Source: DMER01 sp003451645
Lineage (GTDB): Bacteria; Pseudomonadota; Alphaproteobacteria; Micropepsales; Micropepsaceae
Direction of reading: 5' to 3'
DNA length: 64,000 nt
Assembly: GCA_031976175.1 (NCBI GenBank)
Contig: DALYLR010000001.1
Coordinates: forward strand, 62,001 to 126,000
Under the pieces are notes generated by a model that searched no databases, had not been told where the DNA came from, and was given only the letters and a program-made list of their open reading frames with translations. Shown here one piece after another: positions 25,464 through 34,557 of this stretch (position 1 is its first letter; every line of letters begins with the position of its first letter). The translations under genes were made by a program, and so were the position numbers.

Positions 25464-26794
25464 GCGGGCGGTCCATCTATGCGCTCTCCACGGCACCGGG
25501 TGCCGCGGCGATTGCGATTGTCCGCATCAGTGGTCCGCAAGCTCTGGATGCCCTGGTTGCCCTGACGGGCCGCTCGGCCTTTGTGCCGCGTATCGCAACA
25601 CTGAGCCTCTTGCGGGATTCGCAGGGCCAAATCCTTGACCAGGCCTTGGTGCTTTGGATGCCCGGGCCACGATCCGCAACGGGCGAGGATTTGGCCGAGC
25701 TGCACCTGCATGGGAGCCGTGTGGTGGTACATCGAGTCCTACAGGCGCTTTCGGCGGTACCGGGGCTGGCTCTCGCCGAGCCAGGGGAGTTTACCCGGCA
25801 GGCCTTTTACAATGGGCGGCTCGATCTGGCGCAGGCCGAGGGTCTTGCTGATCTGATTGCCTCGGAAACCGAGGCGCAAGCCGATCAAGCCGTGAGTGTC
25901 CTGCAAGGCGGCCTAAGCAGGCACTATAACGACTGGCGCACGCGTCTTGTCGCCAGCCTTGCGATGGCGGAGGCGGTCATCGACTTTAGCGATGATGATG
26001 TTCCCGATAGCGCGGCACTTGCCATCTTGCCAGAGTTGGACGCTCTGGTGTCCGAAATGACGTTTGCCCTTAATGATCAGCATCGTGGAGAGATCGTTCG
26101 CGAGGGCGTTCAGGTCGCCATTGTTGGGGCGCCTAATGCAGGCAAGTCTTCTTTGCTCAACGCAATGGCGCAGCGCGATGTGGCCATTGTATCGCCAACG
26201 CCGGGAACGACACGAGACATTGTCGAGGTCCGGCTGAACCTGGCCGGGTTTGCCGTGATCTTGTGCGACAGCGCGGGTTTGCGTCAGACGCCGGATGTTC
26301 TCGAGCAGGAAGGGGTCAAGCGCGCGCTTGCGCGGGCGGAGATGGCACATGTGCGGATAGGGCTCTTCGCGGTTGGGGAGCCTTTATCCGAAGAGACCTT
26401 GCGAGTGATGCGGCCGGGCGATCTTGCGGTCTGGAACAAGATCGATCTAGGAGCCCCGAGTGGTGAGATTGGTACCCACCTAACCCTCCAAGTGTCGGTT
26501 CAGCGCGGGGATGGTCTGGGCGCGCTGGTCGGTGCGCTGTCCAAGCGGGTGGCGTCTTTTGTGGGCCAAGGCCCTATCTGCGCCAGCCCGGTCATCACAC
26601 GTGAGCGGCACCGCTTGGCCTTGTCAGAGGCCTTAGCCAGCATTGACCGGGCGAGAGGTTTGCTGGGCCGACATCTCGATATGGCAACTGAGGAGTTGCG
26701 GGCGGCCGCGTACTCTTTGGGCCGCATTGCCGGGCGGGTGGATGTCGAAGATGTTCTTGATGTTGTTTTCAAGACTTTTTGTATTGGTAAGTAG
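25460..26794 (+). CDS. mnmE: tRNA modification GTPase MnmE (TrmE)
   Basis: MnmE works with MnmG to add the carboxymethylaminomethyl group to U34 of certain tRNAs. It has an N-terminal tetrahydrofolate-binding domain (IYALSTAPGAAAIAIVRISG), a G domain with GAPNAGKSSLLN (near 223) and DSAGL, and the C-terminal FCIGK with the essential cysteine. The 444-residue length is normal. The G4-type NKxD motif appears as WNKIDLG. mnmG follows after a 309-base gap with two parS sites. Confidence 0.95.
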   Translation: MSGRSIYALSTAPGAAAIAIVRISGPQALDALVALTGRSAFVPRIATLSLLRDSQGQILDQALVLWMPGPRSATGEDLAELHLHGSRVVVHRVLQALSAVPGLALAEPGEFTRQAFYNGRLDLAQAEGLADLIASETEAQADQAVSVLQGGLSRHYNDWRTRLVASLAMAEAVIDFSDDDVPDSAALAILPELDALVSEMTFALNDQHRGEIVREGVQVAIVGAPNAGKSSLLNAMAQRDVAIVSPTPGTTRDIVEVRLNLAGFAVILCDSAGLRQTPDVLEQEGVKRALARAEMAHVRIGLFAVGEPLSEETLRVMRPGDLAVWNKIDLGAPSGEIGTHLTLQVSVQRGDGLGALVGALSKRVASFVGQGPICASPVITRERHRLALSEALASIDRARGLLGRHLDMATEELRAAAYSLGRIAGRVDVEDVLDVVFKTFCIGK

Positions 26795-26822
26795 GGAGTA
26801 GGGGGCGGCGGCGTCCGGAGAA

Positions 26823-26838
26823 TGTTTCACGTGAAACA
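26823..26838. other. parS centromere site 1
   Basis: The 16 bases are TGTTTCACGTGAAACA, a perfect match to the parS consensus bound by chromosomal ParB proteins; the palindrome extends one base further on each side. It lies 28 bases after the mnmE stop and about 14 kb from the putative origin, a distance in the range known for parS. Confidence 0.9.
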
Positions 26839-26937
26839 TCTGATTTGACTCCCGAATCCTGAGATGCTCCACAGCCTTCGTCGCGCGCCTTAACATCCGC
26901 CTGGTCCACCGGATTTGGATTGCGCCAGCCTCAGATT

Positions 26938-26953
26938 TGTTTCACGTGAAACA
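26938..26953. other. parS centromere site 2
   Basis: The same 16-base parS sequence, TGTTTCACGTGAAACA, recurs here, and the palindrome extends three bases on each side to 22 bases (26935-26956). Together with site 1 it makes a pair suited to nucleating ParB spreading. Confidence 0.9.
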
Positions 26954-27103
26954 AATCGTAAAGAAATGAGTCCGGCTTGATTCACGGTCGAGGCTGGACT
27001 CTTCATTCCTGAGGCCCAAAGGCAGTATTTCTATGGACCGGGGCGCCTCACAACAGTAAAACACCGATCACCAATCAATGTGTCCGAAGATCCTGGTAAA
27101 CCG

Positions 27104-28987
27104 ATGGGCCAAGCAGATTTCGATGTGATCGTAATTGGAGGCGGGCATGCCGGGTGCGAAGCGGCCGCCGCCTCCGCACGATATGGCGCCCAGACCGCAC
27201 TGATCACGCATAAGATCGAGACAATTGGCGAAATGTCCTGCAACCCCGCCATCGGCGGTCTGGGCAAAGGGCATTTGGTCCGCGAGATCGATGCGCTGGA
27301 TGGCGTTATGGGCCGGGTGGCCGATGCGGCAGGGATACAGTTTCGTTTGCTGAATAGGTCAAAAGGGCCAGCGGTTCGCGGGCCGCGAACGCAGGCTGAC
27401 CGGACACTCTATAAGGCCGCAATGCAAGCAGCTCTCGCCCAAACGAGTAATCTCACGATTATCGCTGCCGCCGTGGAAGATCTTATCGTGAAGGATGGGC
27501 TGGCCTGCGGTGTGATCACTGCCGATGGCCGTCAACTCTCGAGTGCTGCGGTTATCCTGACCACCGGGACGTTCCTGTCCGGTGTCATTCATATGGGTGA
27601 GCGCAAGATCCCGGCAGGCCGGGTTGGGGAAGCCCCTTCGCTAGGTCTCTCGAGAACCTTGCACCAGTTTGGTCTGCCATTGGGCCGTCTCAAAACAGGA
27701 ACGCCGCCGCGCCTCGATGGCACAACTATTGACTGGGCATCGCTCGCGATGCAGGCGGCTGACGATCCGCCTGTGCCGTTCTCGTTCATGACGGAAACGG
27801 TTCCAAATCGGCAAATCTCATGTGGTATTACCCATACGGTCGCCGCGACCCACGAGATCATTCGCGCCAATCTCCACCGCGCGCCGATGTATACGGGCCA
27901 AATTGAGAGCACGGGACCCCGATACTGTCCCTCAATCGAAGACAAGGTGGTGCGGTTTCGGGACAAAGTTGGTCATCAGATATTTCTGGAGCCTGAAGGG
28001 CTTGACGATACGACCGTCTATCCCAATGGTATCTCCACCTCTTTGCCCGAAGAGGTCCAATTGGCCCTTTTGGCAACGATTCCCGGGCTCGCGCATGTCC
28101 GGATGGTCAGGCCCGGCTATGCTATCGAATATGATTATGTCGATCCGCGTGCCTTGCGCGCCGATCTGTCCGTCAAGGCGGTCCCTGGGCTTTTCCTCGC
28201 GGGGCAGATCAACGGGACGACCGGCTATGAAGAGGCGGCGGCGCAAGGCCTGATCGCGGGGCTCAATGCTGCGAGGCTGGCCGGGGGCGCTGCGCCTTAC
28301 TTCCCTGATCGCTCCCAGTCCTATTTAGGTGTCATGATCGACGATCTCGTCACAAGGGGCGTTAACGAACCTTACCGGATGTTTACCAGCAGGGCGGAGT
28401 ACCGTCTTAGCCTACGTGCGGACAATGCGGATCAGCGTCTGACCGCGCTTGGTGTTGCGCTTGGCCTCGTTGGGTCACACCGTGAGCGGGTCTTCAAGGC
28501 CAAGATGGAACGTCTCAGCGTAGCGCGCGGCCAGCTCGATGCGCTGACCATTACTCCGGCTCAAGTCACGCGCCATGGCTTACCCATGAATCAGGATGGA
28601 CGCCGCCGCTCCGCCTTTGAGCTTTTGGGTTTACCAGGCTTTGGACGGGAGGCGCTTTGCCGCTTTTGGCCAGATATTTCAGGCTGGGACGAGAGTACTT
28701 GGGCGCCGTTGGAGGCTGACGCGCATTATTCGGGCTATCTTGACCGTCAACAGGCAGACATCGCCGCCTTTCAGCGCGACGAGGCTTTGGTTTTGCCAGG
28801 CGACATTGATTACGCAGCCGTAACCGGCCTCTCAGCGGAAGCCATCCAAAAGCTCACCAAGACAAGGCCGGCGACTTTGGGGCAGGCCGCACGCATCGAG
28901 GGGATGACGCCCGCGGCCATCACTGTCTTGCTGGGTTGGCTCAAAAAGCGCAGCAAGACCGCTTTGCCCTCGGTGGCCGCCGAGTAG
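27104..28987 (+). CDS. mnmG: tRNA uridine-5-carboxymethylaminomethyl modification enzyme MnmG (GidA)
   Basis: MnmG is the FAD-dependent partner of MnmE. The dinucleotide-binding motif VIVIGGGHAGCEAA is at the N-terminus, followed by MSCNPAIGGLGKGHL and the RYCPSIEDK motif with a catalytic cysteine. The C-terminal helical domain that contacts tRNA is complete. I chose ATG 27104 because it gives the usual short leader (MGQADFDVIV); an in-frame GTG at 27080 adds eight residues. Its stop is only seven bases from the convergent sugar dehydrogenase, and no rsmG follows. Confidence 0.95.
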   Translation: MGQADFDVIVIGGGHAGCEAAAASARYGAQTALITHKIETIGEMSCNPAIGGLGKGHLVREIDALDGVMGRVADAAGIQFRLLNRSKGPAVRGPRTQADRTLYKAAMQAALAQTSNLTIIAAAVEDLIVKDGLACGVITADGRQLSSAAVILTTGTFLSGVIHMGERKIPAGRVGEAPSLGLSRTLHQFGLPLGRLKTGTPPRLDGTTIDWASLAMQAADDPPVPFSFMTETVPNRQISCGITHTVAATHEIIRANLHRAPMYTGQIESTGPRYCPSIEDKVVRFRDKVGHQIFLEPEGLDDTTVYPNGISTSLPEEVQLALLATIPGLAHVRMVRPGYAIEYDYVDPRALRADLSVKAVPGLFLAGQINGTTGYEEAAAQGLIAGLNAARLAGGAAPYFPDRSQSYLGVMIDDLVTRGVNEPYRMFTSRAEYRLSLRADNADQRLTALGVALGLVGSHRERVFKAKMERLSVARGQLDALTITPAQVTRHGLPMNQDGRRRSAFELLGLPGFGREALCRFWPDISGWDESTWAPLEADAHYSGYLDRQQADIAAFQRDEALVLPGDIDYAAVTGLSAEAIQKLTKTRPATLGQAARIEGMTPAAITVLLGWLKKRSKTALPSVAAE

Positions 28988-28994
28988 GTTAGCC

Positions 28995-30182
28995 TTACCG
29001 CGCCTGTGTCGGCCCGACCGGTGCGTTTGCATCTGGGAATAGCTTGAGCAGCCGACCCGCCTTCTCATCGGTTAGGACGTAAACAAAGCCATCCGGGCCC
29101 TGCCGCACATCACGGACCCGTTGCCCAATGCGCAAAGCGGTCTCTCCTTTGACGTTGCCTTTATCATCAAGGTCGAGGCGGCGGATATCCTGGCTAATGA
29201 GAGCCCCCACAAAAAGATCGCCCTTCCACTGCGGAAAGGCTTCGCCGTCGTACAGCATCAAACCAGAAGGTGCGATTGATACGTCCCAAACGAGTACGGG
29301 TCCCGTCAGCCCAGCGCGGCTCGTCCCCTGACCGATTGGTTCGCCGGTCCGGTATTCGCGCGCATAGCTGACCAATGGCCATCCATAATTGCCACCAGGT
29401 TTGATCCTGTTAAGCTCATCACCACCAAGGGCCCCGTGTTCGCTGGCCCATAGAAGGCCACGCGCATTGTCATAGGCGAGGCCCTGGATGTTCCTGTGCC
29501 CTAACGAGTAGAGCTCAGGCTTACCCACTTGGTCAGCTTTGCCAGCATTGTCCTGCGGTATGCTGCCATCATCCCGAAGCCGGATGAGCTTACCCAAATG
29601 CGACATGCGATCTTGAGCCAGGTCGCGGGTCAAGGTCCCCTCAATGGCACTCGGCGGGTTGCCACCGTCGCCAATCGACAAGATGAGTGTTCCATCACTT
29701 AGCCACGCGATGCGGCTACCAAAGTGCTGCCCACCTCGTTTTGCTTGCGAGACCTCAAACAAGGGCGTCAAGCCGGTCAAAGCGGTACCAGTCCACTCGG
29801 CGCGGGCGAGTTTGGTCCGGTTCGCCTCAACCGTACCTACCGAATAAGTCATATAGATCCAGCGGGTCTTGGTGAAGTCCGGGTGCAAGCTGATGTCAAG
29901 GAGACCTCCTTGACCCTGGGCGAAGACGTCAGGTGTTCCCGCAACAGGATTGGGATCAAGTTTCCCCTCACGAATGACTCGCAAGCGGCCGGGCCGCTCT
30001 GTGACGAGAATTGTTTTTTGATCCGGAAACGCAATGGACCAAGGATGCTCAAGCCCTTCGGCCACGACCTCGCGTCTGGCGCCGGGCTCAACCGGCACGT
30101 TCCGATCTGAGATGATTGGTTCTGCCCACGCTGCGGTACATGCAGCCAACGCCGTCATTGACGTCGCCAAAGTCTTCATCAT
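28995..30182 (-). CDS. PQQ-dependent sugar dehydrogenase (soluble aldose dehydrogenase type)
   Basis: The 395-residue product has a signal peptide (AATSMTALAACTAAWA-like core, cleavage near residue 20) and a six-bladed propeller typical of YliI-like aldose sugar dehydrogenases: GLEHPWSIAFPD, LLDISLHPDF, RGGQHFGSRIAW with the active-site His, SLGHRNIQGLAYD and EHGALGGDELNRIKPGGNYGWP. It would oxidise sugars in the periplasm with pyrroloquinoline quinone. GGGGGAAA precedes ATG 30182, with a second ATG three bases in. It lies between mnmG and holA, where other alphaproteobacteria often have rsmG, parA and parB. Confidence 0.88.
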   Translation of the reverse strand: MMKTLATSMTALAACTAAWAEPIISDRNVPVEPGARREVVAEGLEHPWSIAFPDQKTILVTERPGRLRVIREGKLDPNPVAGTPDVFAQGQGGLLDISLHPDFTKTRWIYMTYSVGTVEANRTKLARAEWTGTALTGLTPLFEVSQAKRGGQHFGSRIAWLSDGTLILSIGDGGNPPSAIEGTLTRDLAQDRMSHLGKLIRLRDDGSIPQDNAGKADQVGKPELYSLGHRNIQGLAYDNARGLLWASEHGALGGDELNRIKPGGNYGWPLVSYAREYRTGEPIGQGTSRAGLTGPVLVWDVSIAPSGLMLYDGEAFPQWKGDLFVGALISQDIRRLDLDDKGNVKGETALRIGQRVRDVRQGPDGFVYVLTDEKAGRLLKLFPDANAPVGPTQAR

Positions 30183-30251
30183 TTTCCCCCGTTACCAGTG
30201 CCATGAGGATAATCGGCTTTGGCCCGGATTCAACGGAGCTTAGGCGTGTAC

Positions 30252-31274
30252 TCAATTCGCCAGACGTGTTGCATGCAACAGAGCTCGTGCTGCGATGGGC
30301 CACTCCGGGAGGCCGGTTGTGCGTGTGTCAGCCTCTGCCTGCGCCAAAAGGCGTGTTGCCACCAGCAGCTTGTCCTTGGCCCAACAGCGCAACATGGCCC
30401 GGATAACGGTGTCAGGCTGACCCCAAAGGCCTCTTGAGCGCGCGACGGTGAGGGGATCATCGCCGCTTCCAGTCGCGCTTGCGGCCAACAACGCATGTAA
30501 GGTTCGCAGCGCTGTGCTGACGATCTGGCCCGGCTGCCCACCAGTCTCTTCTGCCTTTTCAAGCAGCGTGGCGACACCAACCACATCGCCAAGACCCAAG
30601 GCCGCAACGACGTCATTGGCTTCCACGGAGCCGGAATTTCCAAACAATTCGGTCGCGAGGCTTGCGGTCAGCTCGCGTGGGCTCGCGTCCTGCGTCCCAA
30701 AGAATACCTCGAGCTTCTCAAGCTCCTTGCGCAAGATCCGCCGATCTGACCCAGTTGACGCGACAATTGAGCTCAGTACGTCTTTGGCGGCGGTTATTCT
30801 CAGTGCGCGGACGATATCGTCTGCAAGGCCAACCAGGGTTTCTGGCGTGTCCTCATAGTTGGCGATCACGGCCGCTTTGTTGTGTCCCTCTAGGGCCGTC
30901 CGAAGGGCGGAGCGCGCGGTCAACTCGCCTGACTCAATAATGATGAAGGAATCACCAACCCCAGTGTCCAAGGCAGAGACGATCGTTTCCGAAACGCTAT
31001 CGGTTGCATCTTTGACCCACACCACTTTAGGCCCGGGGGCAAACATCGAGATCTGCGAGGCCTCATCGAGGAGGCGGGCAGGGTCCTTGCGGAGTTGATC
31101 GCCGGTCAGCTCAACCAGCCTGTCCTTGCTGCCGAGGTCAGGCACGATGCGCCTTGCAAGGCGTTCGGCAATCTCACGCGACAGACCGGCGTTCTCGCCG
31201 AAAAGCAACACGGCCTTAACCGCAGCCGGTGGCGCCGCCACGAAGCGCTCAACATCCCGGCCGGGTACCTTCAT
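30252..31274 (-). CDS. holA: DNA polymerase III subunit delta
   Basis: HolA is the clamp-loader subunit that opens the sliding clamp. The 340-residue protein starts with the alphaproteobacterial form PPAAVKAVLLFGENAGLSREIAERLA and has KVVWVKDATD, then the helical collar domain (LLEKAEETGGQPGQIVSTALRTLHALL) near the C-terminus. It is full length. It follows lptE by 25 bases on the same strand, matching the common leuS-lptE-holA order. Confidence 0.9.
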   Translation of the reverse strand: MKVPGRDVERFVAAPPAAVKAVLLFGENAGLSREIAERLARRIVPDLGSKDRLVELTGDQLRKDPARLLDEASQISMFAPGPKVVWVKDATDSVSETIVSALDTGVGDSFIIIESGELTARSALRTALEGHNKAAVIANYEDTPETLVGLADDIVRALRITAAKDVLSSIVASTGSDRRILRKELEKLEVFFGTQDASPRELTASLATELFGNSGSVEANDVVAALGLGDVVGVATLLEKAEETGGQPGQIVSTALRTLHALLAASATGSGDDPLTVARSRGLWGQPDTVIRAMLRCWAKDKLLVATRLLAQAEADTRTTGLPEWPIAARALLHATRLAN

Positions 31275-31299
31275 GGCACATGCAGCACTGAGGCAGCGC

Positions 31300-31830
31300 T
31301 CAAGCTGGGCGATCTGTCACGCCATACCGGCGCTCAAAGTAGATCCCCAAGCGTAGGCGAATGTCCTCGCCCAGTTCGCGCGCGGCGCGTTCCTCGGCAT
31401 CTCTCAGGGCCGTCTGGGTCGCGAACTGAGAATTGACGACATTGTATCCGGCAATGGCACGGCTGGTTCCGGTATTCAGAACCTGCTCCGTCTGGGAGTC
31501 ACGAAGCTCAAACCGGGCAATCAAGGTGTAGTTATACCGCGTAATCTCGGTGTTCTCTTGAATGGCCAATCCCTCACGTTTTTCTTCGAGCTTCACGGTC
31601 AATCGAAAGGCGCTTGCCCCAGGGGTGCCCAAGGGTGTGAAGGCGTCCATCAGCTGGTTGCGGAGGACCAGACCGGTTCGGCCCGTCATCTCCTCCACGT
31701 AAATCTGACCGAAATAGGTTGCGACGCCAGCCGGTGTCGATTCTGTGGCGTAGAGCGGGCGAAAGCCGCACGCCGACAAGACCAGCGCACAGGCGCTCAG
31801 CGCCAAGCCAATTCCAAGTTCCTTGCGCAT
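31300..31830 (-). CDS. lptE: LPS assembly lipoprotein LptE
   Basis: A 176-residue lipoprotein with signal peptide and lipobox LSAC (Cys21), followed by GFRPLYATEST, the hallmark N-terminus of mature LptE. LptE plugs the LptD barrel in the outer membrane and is needed for lipopolysaccharide insertion. The start overlaps the end region of leuS, with GGGGAG just upstream. leuS and holA flank it on the same strand, as in other alphaproteobacteria. Confidence 0.88.
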   Translation of the reverse strand: MRKELGIGLALSACALVLSACGFRPLYATESTPAGVATYFGQIYVEEMTGRTGLVLRNQLMDAFTPLGTPGASAFRLTVKLEEKREGLAIQENTEITRYNYTLIARFELRDSQTEQVLNTGTSRAIAGYNVVNSQFATQTALRDAEERAARELGEDIRLRLGIYFERRYGVTDRPA

Positions 31831-31833
31831 TGG

Positions 31834-34434
31834 CTAACTCCCCGCCGGTTCCAGCAGCACATTGACGATGCGATTGGGGACGATAATGACCTTTTTCACG
31901 CGGTGGCCGTCAATCGATTTCGCAACCGGTTCAAAAGCGAGCACCGCGGTCTCGACATCGGGATCAGCGAGGTCCTTGGCCAGATTGATCTCCGCGCGCC
32001 TCTTGCCATTGATTTGAACCGCCAGCGTCACGGTATCCTGACGGACAAGATCAGGGTCCGCCTCAGGCCATTTGGCGTCGACAATCAGGCCAGTGCCGCC
32101 CAGTGCCAACCAGCACTCCTCCGCCAGATGCGGGGTCATGGGCGAAATCAAGAGGCTCAAAGTCTCAAGCGCCTCCCGCCGCGCCGCGCCGAAATCGGAC
32201 CCAGCGCCTTTCAGCTTCTCCAGCCCATTCAGAAACTCGTAGAGCCGTGCGACCGCCTTATTGAAGCGGAAAGCACCCAAATCATCCGTTACACCCGCAA
32301 TGGTACGGTGGCTCAACTGACGCAAGGCGAGCGCGTCGCCGGTCATGCTCTGCGTGGCGAGGGTGCCAGGTGCCGGGATGGTATCAAGGCTGTCGCTCAC
32401 CATCCGCCACACGCGCTGAACAAAGCGCCAAGCGCCTTGAATGCCTGCGTCCGACCACTCGCTGTCGCGTTCAGGGGGTGAGTCCGACATCAAAAACCAG
32501 CGTGCGGCATCAATGCCAAACGTATCCGCCACGACTTCCGGCGGGACGACGTTCTTCTTGGACTTAGACATTTTCTCGATGGCACCGACGGTCACGGGTT
32601 CATTGGTCCCGCGCTTCACAGCAACACCGCCCTCGCGCCGCTCCACCTCTTCCGGGAATACGAACGCGCCCGATAAATCCTTGTAGGTTTCATGTGTGAT
32701 CATGCCTTGCGTGAAGAGCCCTGCGAAAGGCTCATCAATCGAGGTCAAGCCGATCTTGTGCATCGCACGGGTGAAAAACCTTGCGTAGAGCAAGTGCAAG
32801 ACCGCGTGCTCGATCCCGCCTATGTACTGGTCGACCGGCAGCCAGTAGTCGACCGCTTCTTTGTCCACGGCTGCGGTCTCACTTGGCCCCGCGAAGCGCG
32901 CGAAGTACCAGGAGGAGTCCACAAAAGTGTCCATCGTGTCGGTCTCGCGGCGGGCAGGGTTGCCGCAGCGCGGGCAGGCGACATGCTTCCAGGTCGGATG
33001 CCGCTCAAGGGGATTGCCGGGCCGGTCGAAATTGATGTCCTTTGGCAGATTGACCGGCAATTGCGCGTCGGGCACAGGGACTACGCCGCACGCCTCGCAG
33101 TGAATGACCGGGATCGGGCAGCCCCAATAGCGCTGGCGGCTAATCCCCCAATCACGCAAGCGATAGGTTATCTGCCGCTGGCCAACACCCAGCGCCTGCA
33201 ACTTCTCAATCGCGGCCCGTTTGGCATTCTCGACAGTCAGGCCATCCAGGAATTGCGAACGGAAGAGCGTGCCATCCTCGCTATAGGCATCTGCGCCAAT
33301 GTCAAAGGCGTTTGGGTCCGCACCCGGCGGGAGGACGACGGGCTTCACGGGAAGCCCATATTTTCGCGCAAATTCCAAGTCCCTCTGGTCATGCGCGGGG
33401 CAGCCGAAGATGGCGCCAGTGCCATACTCCATCAGAACAAAATTCGCGATGTAGACGGGCAGCGTCCATGACGGGTCAAAGGGATGCTTGACACGAAGCC
33501 CTGTGTCAAAACCCAGTTTCTCTGCCGTCTCCAGGGCTGCCTCTGAGGTGCCAAGGCGCTGGCATTCTTCAATGAAGGCCTGAAGCTTTGGGTCTTGGCC
33601 GCCCAGCGTCTGGGCAATCGGATGATCCGCCGCAATTGCCACAAAGCTTGCACCGAACAACGTGTCCGGCCTGGTGGTGAAGACCTCGATGGCCTCCGCT
33701 GCATTAGGTACCGGGGCGGTCAGCGCGAATTTGAGGCGCGCGCCCTCTGATTTGCCAATCCAGTTGCGCTGCATGGTACGCACACGCTCTGGCCAACGAT
33801 CCAACGTGTCGAGACGCGACAGCAGGTCTTCCGCCATATCGGTGATCTTGAAGAACCACTGCGTCAGCTTGCGCTTCTCGACCAATGCGCCGGACCTCCA
33901 GCCGCGGCCGTCGATCACTTGCTCATTGGCAAGGACCGTCATGTCTATGGGGTCCCAATTCACGGCCGATTCTTTGCGCGCAACGAGCCCTGCTTCCATG
34001 AAGCGCAAAAACATCCATTGCTGGTGCCGGTAATAGCCCGGGTCGCATGTCGCGAGTTCCCGCGACCAGTCAATCGACAGGCCTAAGAGTTTCAGTTGCG
34101 CCTTCATCGTCTCGATGTTGTCGAGGGTCCAGGCAGCCGGATGGACCTTCTGTTCCATGGCCGCATTCTCGGCCGGCATCCCGTGCGCGTCCCACCCCAT
34201 CGGATGCAGCACATTGAACCCTTGAGCGCGTTTGAAGCGCGCGACGACATCACCCATGACATAATTGCGGCCATGGCCAATGTGAATCCGGCCAGACGGG
34301 TAGGGGAACATCTCAAGGACAAAGTATTTGGGCTTGCTGCGGTCAAGCTTGGCCCTGAAGACTTGGGCGTCATCCCACACGCGCTGCCATTTTGGTTCGA
34401 TTTCGCGGGCGTTGTAGCGTTGTTTGTCAGACAT
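31834..34434 (-). CDS. leuS: Leucyl-tRNA synthetase
   Basis: LeuS charges tRNA-Leu. The 866-residue protein has the HIGH motif as HIGH in SGRIHIGHGRN (near 50), the CP1 editing domain with FTTRPDTLFGASFVAIA, a zinc-finger-like pair of CxxC motifs (HCEACG and CPRCG), and KMSKSKKN near 600. The C-terminal anticodon-binding region is present. It is the first gene of leuS-lptE-holA. Confidence 0.97.
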   Translation of the reverse strand: MSDKQRYNAREIEPKWQRVWDDAQVFRAKLDRSKPKYFVLEMFPYPSGRIHIGHGRNYVMGDVVARFKRAQGFNVLHPMGWDAHGMPAENAAMEQKVHPAAWTLDNIETMKAQLKLLGLSIDWSRELATCDPGYYRHQQWMFLRFMEAGLVARKESAVNWDPIDMTVLANEQVIDGRGWRSGALVEKRKLTQWFFKITDMAEDLLSRLDTLDRWPERVRTMQRNWIGKSEGARLKFALTAPVPNAAEAIEVFTTRPDTLFGASFVAIAADHPIAQTLGGQDPKLQAFIEECQRLGTSEAALETAEKLGFDTGLRVKHPFDPSWTLPVYIANFVLMEYGTGAIFGCPAHDQRDLEFARKYGLPVKPVVLPPGADPNAFDIGADAYSEDGTLFRSQFLDGLTVENAKRAAIEKLQALGVGQRQITYRLRDWGISRQRYWGCPIPVIHCEACGVVPVPDAQLPVNLPKDINFDRPGNPLERHPTWKHVACPRCGNPARRETDTMDTFVDSSWYFARFAGPSETAAVDKEAVDYWLPVDQYIGGIEHAVLHLLYARFFTRAMHKIGLTSIDEPFAGLFTQGMITHETYKDLSGAFVFPEEVERREGGVAVKRGTNEPVTVGAIEKMSKSKKNVVPPEVVADTFGIDAARWFLMSDSPPERDSEWSDAGIQGAWRFVQRVWRMVSDSLDTIPAPGTLATQSMTGDALALRQLSHRTIAGVTDDLGAFRFNKAVARLYEFLNGLEKLKGAGSDFGAARREALETLSLLISPMTPHLAEECWLALGGTGLIVDAKWPEADPDLVRQDTVTLAVQINGKRRAEINLAKDLADPDVETAVLAFEPVAKSIDGHRVKKVIIVPNRIVNVLLEPAGS

Positions 34435-34499
34435 GGGCTTCAGGAACTTGTTGTTGGAGTGGAATTGCCGCCGGGTCTTGAATCATCACGCATAACATA

Positions 34500-34523
34500 A
34501 AGCGCCGGGCTTGACCGGCGCTT
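34500..34523 (-). terminator. Hairpin between the DUF3576-like gene and leuS
   Basis: AAGCGCCGG and CCGGCGCTT form a perfect nine-base stem with a six-base loop. Read on the reverse strand it lies 34 bases after the DUF3576-like stop and is followed by TTATGTTATG, a weak T-rich tail. It is a plausible intrinsic terminator ahead of leuS. Confidence 0.55.
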
Positions 34524-34557
34524 CATCAAACTCAGAAGATTGGTGGTGCCGGTTGCG

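Larger units (their letters stand above)
26795..27103. other. mnmE-mnmG intergenic region with two parS sites
   Basis: This 309-base gap has no gene. It contains two perfect parS palindromes 115 bases apart (centre to centre) and five GANTC sites starting at 26847, 26854, 26968, 26979 and 26997. A further imperfect inverted repeat, AGTCCGGCT and AGGCTGGACT, lies at about 26969-27000. The last 24 bases may be the start of mnmG if its GTG at 27080 is used. Confidence 0.7.

Noticed and set aside
25007..25732. N-terminal extension of the YyaL-like reading frame up to 930 residues
   Set aside because: The extension lies opposite the DUF6489-like gene and the mnmE start, has no conserved residues, and the family begins at the ATG at 25006.
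31558..32481. 307-residue forward reading frame opposite lptE and leuS
   Set aside because: It is antisense to two well-supported genes and spans their junction, with no recognisable domain.
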